From NCBI GenBank assembly GCA_964435565.1, contig CAYSZR010000039.1, positions 1 to 17,502 of the forward strand: a stretch of DNA of 17,502 nucleotides. The letters run 5' to 3'. The stretch comes from QAMH01 sp964435565 (GTDB taxonomy: Bacteria; Actinomycetota; Coriobacteriia; Coriobacteriales; QAMH01). Each line of letters begins with the position of its first letter. The first letter of the stretch is position 1. The position numbers were made by a program, and so were the translations under genes. The notes under the pieces were generated by a model that had not been told where the DNA came from, made no database searches, and was given only the letters and a program-made list of their open reading frames with translations. Below are positions 14,461 through 17,502 of the stretch, in pieces.

Positions 14461-14494
14461 AGTGCCCCTGCCGTTTTTGGCGGGGGCACTTTTA
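14461..14494 (+). terminator. Intrinsic terminator of the transporter gene
   Basis: AGTGCCCCTGCC, a short T-rich loop, and GGCGGGGGCACT form a 12-bp stem with one wobble pair, followed by TTTTA. It begins 23 bp after the transporter stop. Confidence 0.88.
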
Positions 14495-14515
14495 TATGTT
14501 TGCACGTAAACATAT
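14494..14515. repeat. Small inverted repeat between converging terminators
   Basis: ATATGTTT and AAACATAT, separated by GCACGT, lie exactly between the plus-strand and minus-strand terminator hairpins. On the minus strand it follows the hairpin at 14516-14552 and supplies the only T residues there. Confidence 0.55.
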
Positions 14516-14552
14516 GAAGAAGGGGCGCTGGCTTTGCCAGCGTCCCTTCTTC
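14516..14552 (-). terminator. Hairpin terminating the methyltransferase gene
   Basis: A 17-bp stem (GAAGAAGGGGCGCTGGC with its partner, one mismatch) and a TTT loop, 36 bp beyond the stop of the minus-strand gene at 14588. The minus-strand 3' side continues ATATGTTTA, a weak T-run. Confidence 0.7.
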
Positions 14553-14587
14553 GGGTCTTGCTTGTATCAGCGCTTTTGTCTAACGAC

Positions 14588-15676
14588 CTACCATTGCGCA
14601 TACGCCTTTCGGGATGCACGATACAGCTCTTCGGCGAAGACACCCTTGAGCTTGGGGGCAAAGTCGCGCGCAAGGACGCAGACATAGCCGGGTTTGGTGC
14701 AAAGTTCGTCAACGATCCTGCGGGCGCAAGCGCGCGCTTCCTCATCGCTTTCGAATTCATCGGGGACATCATGCGGATATACGGCAATGACCATTTTGTC
14801 GCCATGCTCTTCGTAGAGCTTGACGGTATCGTTGATTGCTGACATCGGGGGCCAGTAATCCCAGCCTGCGGCCAAGAAGTTCTCTATCTGGTCCTGATTG
14901 CATCCGCAGCTGTGCAGTTCGGCAATCTTGCCGTGGCTATGGATACGGTCGGTAATCTTTTTCATGCGGGGAACGAAAATCTCTTTTCCAACGTTGAAGG
15001 AGAAGAGCGGGCCCCTTTGCGAGCCCCAATCATCATGTATTTGAATCATGTCCATAGGCAGATATTCGACCATTTTGTCGATAAGGTCGCAGGCAAAATC
15101 TGCAAGGGCATCAAGAAGCTCGCCAAGGGCCTCTTCTTGGTCTTCGTCGATCAGGGCGACGGATGTCTCTTCAAAGCCCATGAAGGAAAGGAGGCGTTCG
15201 AAGGTAAATCCACTGAAGATGGGGGTGCAAAATACATAGTCGCTGTTTGCGAACTTCATAGTGTGCTTGGCGGCGCCTTCCCAATCCATGGCATCAAGAT
15301 CGGGAAACTTGACTCCCGTGCGCCAATCGTTTGCATCAAGGAACTTATGTTCGCCCATTTTTTCCATGGATCCGCGGGCGACAGGCACATAGACCCATTC
15401 GACACCGAACATATCCAGCCCGCCTTTGATGGCATCGTTCTTCATATCCTCGGGATCCGAGAGAAATCCGCGTGCTTTGTAATCGGGCACGCATTCGGGC
15501 AGAAGCTGGGAAGTGGTGCCAGGGCAGAGGAGCCAGACAGGCTTCTTGTCGCGAAGCGCTGCGAGCCATGCTTCCTTTGGGGTGACAGGGTACTTGAACA
15601 AAGGGATATTCCCGTCACGAACGCTGGTGTCGTATCCGACGACCTCCAGCTCTTCTTCTTTGAATGGAATTGTCAT
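14588..15676 (-). CDS. URO-D superfamily methyltransferase (MtaA/CmuA-like)
   Basis: 362-residue cytoplasmic protein. The start at 15676 (MTIPFKEEELEVVGYD) has AAAGGA 8 nt upstream; an ATG-free or weaker alternative 8 codons earlier lacks one. It belongs to the uroporphyrinogen decarboxylase fold, but the zinc-site pattern His255-x-Cys257 (ELHSCGCN) with a later Cys333 (GYVCVLARDF) is that of the MtaA/MtbA/CmuA methyltransferases, with almost the same spacing as the three MtaA ligands. The segment MIQIHDDWGSQRGPLFSFN is also typical of this branch. Such enzymes move a methyl group from a corrinoid protein to a thiol or folate acceptor. No corrinoid protein or first-step methyltransferase is in the window, so its partner is unknown. 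A true heme-pathway role is unlikely. It has its own promoter and a structured leader. Further Cys residues (Cys259) could also bind metal. Confidence 0.85.
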   Translation of the reverse strand: MTIPFKEEELEVVGYDTSVRDGNIPLFKYPVTPKEAWLAALRDKKPVWLLCPGTTSQLLPECVPDYKARGFLSDPEDMKNDAIKGGLDMFGVEWVYVPVARGSMEKMGEHKFLDANDWRTGVKFPDLDAMDWEGAAKHTMKFANSDYVFCTPIFSGFTFERLLSFMGFEETSVALIDEDQEEALGELLDALADFACDLIDKMVEYLPMDMIQIHDDWGSQRGPLFSFNVGKEIFVPRMKKITDRIHSHGKIAELHSCGCNQDQIENFLAAGWDYWPPMSAINDTVKLYEEHGDKMVIAVYPHDVPDEFESDEEARACARRIVDELCTKPGYVCVLARDFAPKLKGVFAEELYRASRKAYAQW

Positions 15677-15715
15677 TGATTGGATCCTTTCAGCAACCAT
15701 TTCCTATAATCAAAA

Positions 15716-15770
15716 CAGAAATGCATGAACCTCTAAAAGAGCAGGTGAATACCTGAATCATGCATCTCTG
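15716..15770 (-). ncRNA. Candidate structured leader: compact three-way junction
   Basis: On the minus strand the 55 nt pair completely apart from small joints. The closing stem is 13 bp (CAGAGATGCATGA with TCATGCATTTCTG, one G-U pair that exists only in the minus-strand RNA). Inside are a 5-bp hairpin, CAGGT-ATTC-ACCTG, and a 4-bp hairpin, CTCT-TTT-AGAG. Joints are UU, none, and GU. The first base lies 7 nt from a TATACT box, so the transcript would start with this fold, and the start codon of the methyltransferase gene follows 40 nt later. It fits no riboswitch class I recognise. A protein operator is the alternative. Confidence 0.5.
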
Positions 15771-15776
15771 TCGTTG

Positions 15777-15807
15777 AGTATAAAGTGTGTCTTTTCCTTG
15801 CGGTCAA
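15777..15807 (-). promoter_or_regulatory. Promoter of the methyltransferase gene
   Basis: On the minus strand TTGACC (15802-15807) and TATACT (15777-15782) form -35 and -10 boxes with a spacer of 19 bp, slightly long. Transcription would begin near 15770. The GGTCAAG sequence that makes the -35 recurs 40 bp further upstream at 15842-15848. Confidence 0.55.
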
Positions 15808-15856
15808 GACGTTTATATCTGTGTGCTGAAGGTACATTTCTGGTCAAGCCATAAGT

Positions 15857-15888
15857 GCGTTTCTTACATCTGTCATATATCGAAACGC
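15857..15888 (-). repeat. Weak inverted repeat after the MFS gene
   Basis: GCGTTTC (15857-15863) and GAAACGC (15882-15888) are exact reverse complements with an 18-nt spacer, 20 bp after the MFS stop at 15908. It has no following T-run, so a terminator call is weak. Confidence 0.3.
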
Positions 15889-15907
15889 GCGTAGGATTGA
15901 TGGGGTC

Positions 15908-17383
15908 TTAAGCGTCTGCGGCCACGGTCGCTGGGGTGGTATTCGTTTCCTCGTGCATCGGTTTGATGCCAAGGGCGGCGATAAAGCCAAGAACGGCAAG
16001 GACGAGGGCAAAGATGAACCCAAGCTGCGATCCCTGCGTGAAGGCGAGCGTGGAATCGATTCCTCCGCCAGCGTAAAAGCCCGCCTGTCCGGTTGCCAGC
16101 AGATTTGTGGCGATAGCGGTGCAGATGGCTCCCCATACCTGCTGCATGGTGTTAAGAACCGTGCTGCCATCGGTGGATAGCTTTTGCGGTAGCGAGGAAA
16201 GGGCGTGGGTCTGGCATGGCGACATTGCCAAAGGCACGCCGACCATCAAGGCGATATGACAGCAGATGACGTAGGTAAGCGGCGTTTCGGGGGTGGCGAA
16301 GGCCAGGAAAACAAGAGATATTGCGGAAAGCGCGAAGCCCATCAGAGCAGGAATACGCGCGCCGATACGGTCGAACAGCGATCCAGCACCCATGCTGACT
16401 AAGGCGTTGACGATTCCACCTGGCAACATAACGATGCCGGCGATTGCCACTGCCAAAAGCATGCCATTTTGATAGAACTGTGGCAGAACATACATCGCAG
16501 CTAGGGTAATGCCAAAATTCAACATGACGCACAAGGCGCCTAGACGAAAACCTGGAATATCAAAGACATGCAAATCGAGCACGGGGGATTGCATGGCGAG
16601 CTGACGGCGGGCGTATAAGGCGAGCCCAATTGCACCGCCTATAAGTGAAACAAGCGTCGGGGTAGCAAGCCAGCCGTACATACTGGACAGTCCGGTGCCT
16701 AACACGATTCCGCCGAACCCGACGCAAGATGAGATAACCGAAAAGACATCAATGCGTGGTTTCGAAAGTTCATAGGGGTCGACGCCAAACTTCAGCTCGA
16801 ATACGATCGCTATGGCGCCTATGATGGCGAAGCTGAAGAAAATCCATCGCCAGGAAAGCAGGCCCAAGATGATGCCGGAAAGCGTGGGGCCGATGGCTGT
16901 GGCAGACATGATGACCAAAGCGCAGACGCCCATCGCCGTTCCTATTTTGTGTGGGGCAATGACTTCAAGCACCAAGGCGAACATCAGGGGCAGCAGCAAT
17001 CCGACGCCGACGCCTTGCACGGCTCGGCCAATGAGCACGAGCACGAAGTTGGGGGCAAAACCGCCGATAAGCGAGCCGGCAAATAGGGCACCCAGCGCGA
17101 TCAATGTGAGCTTACGGGCCGAAACCCACTTCATCAGCAAGCTTGCAAAGGGTAAAACGATACCGATGACCAGCATATATCCTATGACAAGCCATTGCAC
17201 GCCTGAAAGGTCCATGCTAAATGCCTGAGATAGCTGAGGCAGCGCGATGTTGAGCGAGGTTTCGCTGTACATGCCGGTGAAGCTTCCCAGAAGAAGGGCC
17301 ATGAGGCTGAGGTAGGGGTGCGCGACCTGAATGCGCGCACTCGGGAGGGACGATTGTGTGTTGCGTGACAAGATTTCCAACAT
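15908..17383 (-). CDS. MFS transporter, DHA2 (EmrB/QacA-like) drug:H+ antiporter family
   Basis: 491-residue integral membrane protein with about 14 hydrophobic segments, the number usual for the DHA2 branch. Segment 1 is ALLLGSFTGMYSETSLNIAL, with the N-x-ALP pattern of motif D1. GRAVQGVGVGLLLPLMFALV is the conserved segment-4 motif, and MSATAIGPTLSGII is the antiporter motif C of segment 5. Export of a drug, bile-type compound or metabolite by proton exchange is expected from the family; the substrate cannot be read. The start is uncertain: at 17383 the ATG directly abuts AAAGG, too close for an ordinary ribosome site. The gene is 231 bp upstream of the methyltransferase gene on the same strand, which has its own promoter. 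A terminator for the next gene, beyond the window, lies before it. Confidence 0.92.
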   Translation of the reverse strand: MLEILSRNTQSSLPSARIQVAHPYLSLMALLLGSFTGMYSETSLNIALPQLSQAFSMDLSGVQWLVIGYMLVIGIVLPFASLLMKWVSARKLTLIALGALFAGSLIGGFAPNFVLVLIGRAVQGVGVGLLLPLMFALVLEVIAPHKIGTAMGVCALVIMSATAIGPTLSGIILGLLSWRWIFFSFAIIGAIAIVFELKFGVDPYELSKPRIDVFSVISSCVGFGGIVLGTGLSSMYGWLATPTLVSLIGGAIGLALYARRQLAMQSPVLDLHVFDIPGFRLGALCVMLNFGITLAAMYVLPQFYQNGMLLAVAIAGIVMLPGGIVNALVSMGAGSLFDRIGARIPALMGFALSAISLVFLAFATPETPLTYVICCHIALMVGVPLAMSPCQTHALSSLPQKLSTDGSTVLNTMQQVWGAICTAIATNLLATGQAGFYAGGGIDSTLAFTQGSQLGFIFALVLAVLGFIAALGIKPMHEETNTTPATVAADA

Positions 17384-17454
17384 CCTTTCATTACGGTAGT
17401 ACCTTTAAAGCGGAAAAAGGCGCAGTCGCTTCCTGATTGGAATGTTTTGGACGC

Positions 17455-17495
17455 AAAAAAGAGGTGGTCGCAACTTGCTCGTTGCGACCACCTCT
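17455..17495 (-). terminator. Intrinsic terminator of a minus-strand gene beyond the right edge
   Basis: AGAGGTGGTCGCAAC (17460-17474), a 6-nt loop and the exact reverse complement form a 15-bp stem. On the minus strand it runs straight into six T residues (17455-17460). It implies a minus-strand gene ending just outside the window and separates that gene from the MFS gene. Confidence 0.9.
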
Positions 17496-17502
17496 GTATA
17501 AC

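Noticed and set aside
14588..15676. Heme-pathway uroporphyrinogen decarboxylase (hemE)
   Set aside because: The His-x-Cys and distant Cys zinc pattern is that of the methyltransferase branch, and no heme genes are nearby.
14912..15679. 255-codon plus-strand frame over the methyltransferase gene
   Set aside because: No ribosome site or domain; the minus strand carries the zinc-site residues and a terminator.

Overview
The window looks like part of an anaerobic, gut-type actinobacterium of the class Coriobacteriia, most likely Eggerthellaceae or a relative. This is inferred from its mixture of features: moderate-to-high G+C, Gram-positive secreted proteins with degenerate sortase-type tails, a PucR-type regulator beside a glycyl radical enzyme (a strictly anaerobic enzyme class), and a URO-D-type methyltransferase. 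No rRNA, tRNA, CRISPR array, transposase or phage gene was seen.

Left part (1-8275), cell surface and nitrogen. On the minus strand lie a secreted subtilisin-like protease (its C-terminus runs off the left edge) and, just upstream of it, a secreted repeat protein of probable beta-helix fold with a membrane anchor. A 350-bp divergent region separates these from amtB-glnK on the plus strand. It holds a perfect -10 box for the minus gene, a striking pair of tandem 27-bp palindromes over the -35 side of that promoter, and a four-half-site sequence that matches the actinobacterial GlnR box upstream of amtB. After glnK comes a very G+C-rich gene for a secreted papain-like (C1) peptidase with a lectin-like domain. 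Two surface proteases next to an ammonium transporter suggest use of extracellular protein as a nitrogen source (inference).

Right part (8367-17383), an anaerobic catabolic locus. On the minus strand: a glycyl radical enzyme with an unusual G-C-L-D active-site motif, a PucR-type regulator, a URO-D/MtaA-like zinc methyltransferase and a DHA2-type MFS transporter. On the plus strand, divergent from the regulator, is a MatC/SLC13-like anion transporter. A plausible reading is substrate uptake by the transporter, cleavage by the glycyl radical enzyme, and control by the PucR protein. No radical-SAM activase, corrinoid protein or partner methyltransferase is present in the window, so the substrate and the pathway are unknown. 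The methyltransferase gene has a short leader that folds on paper into a compact three-way junction starting near its predicted transcription start, a candidate cis-regulatory RNA.

Start sites were set from ribosome binding sites, so several differ from the longest open frame. All functional names rest on motifs read by eye; no database search was possible.
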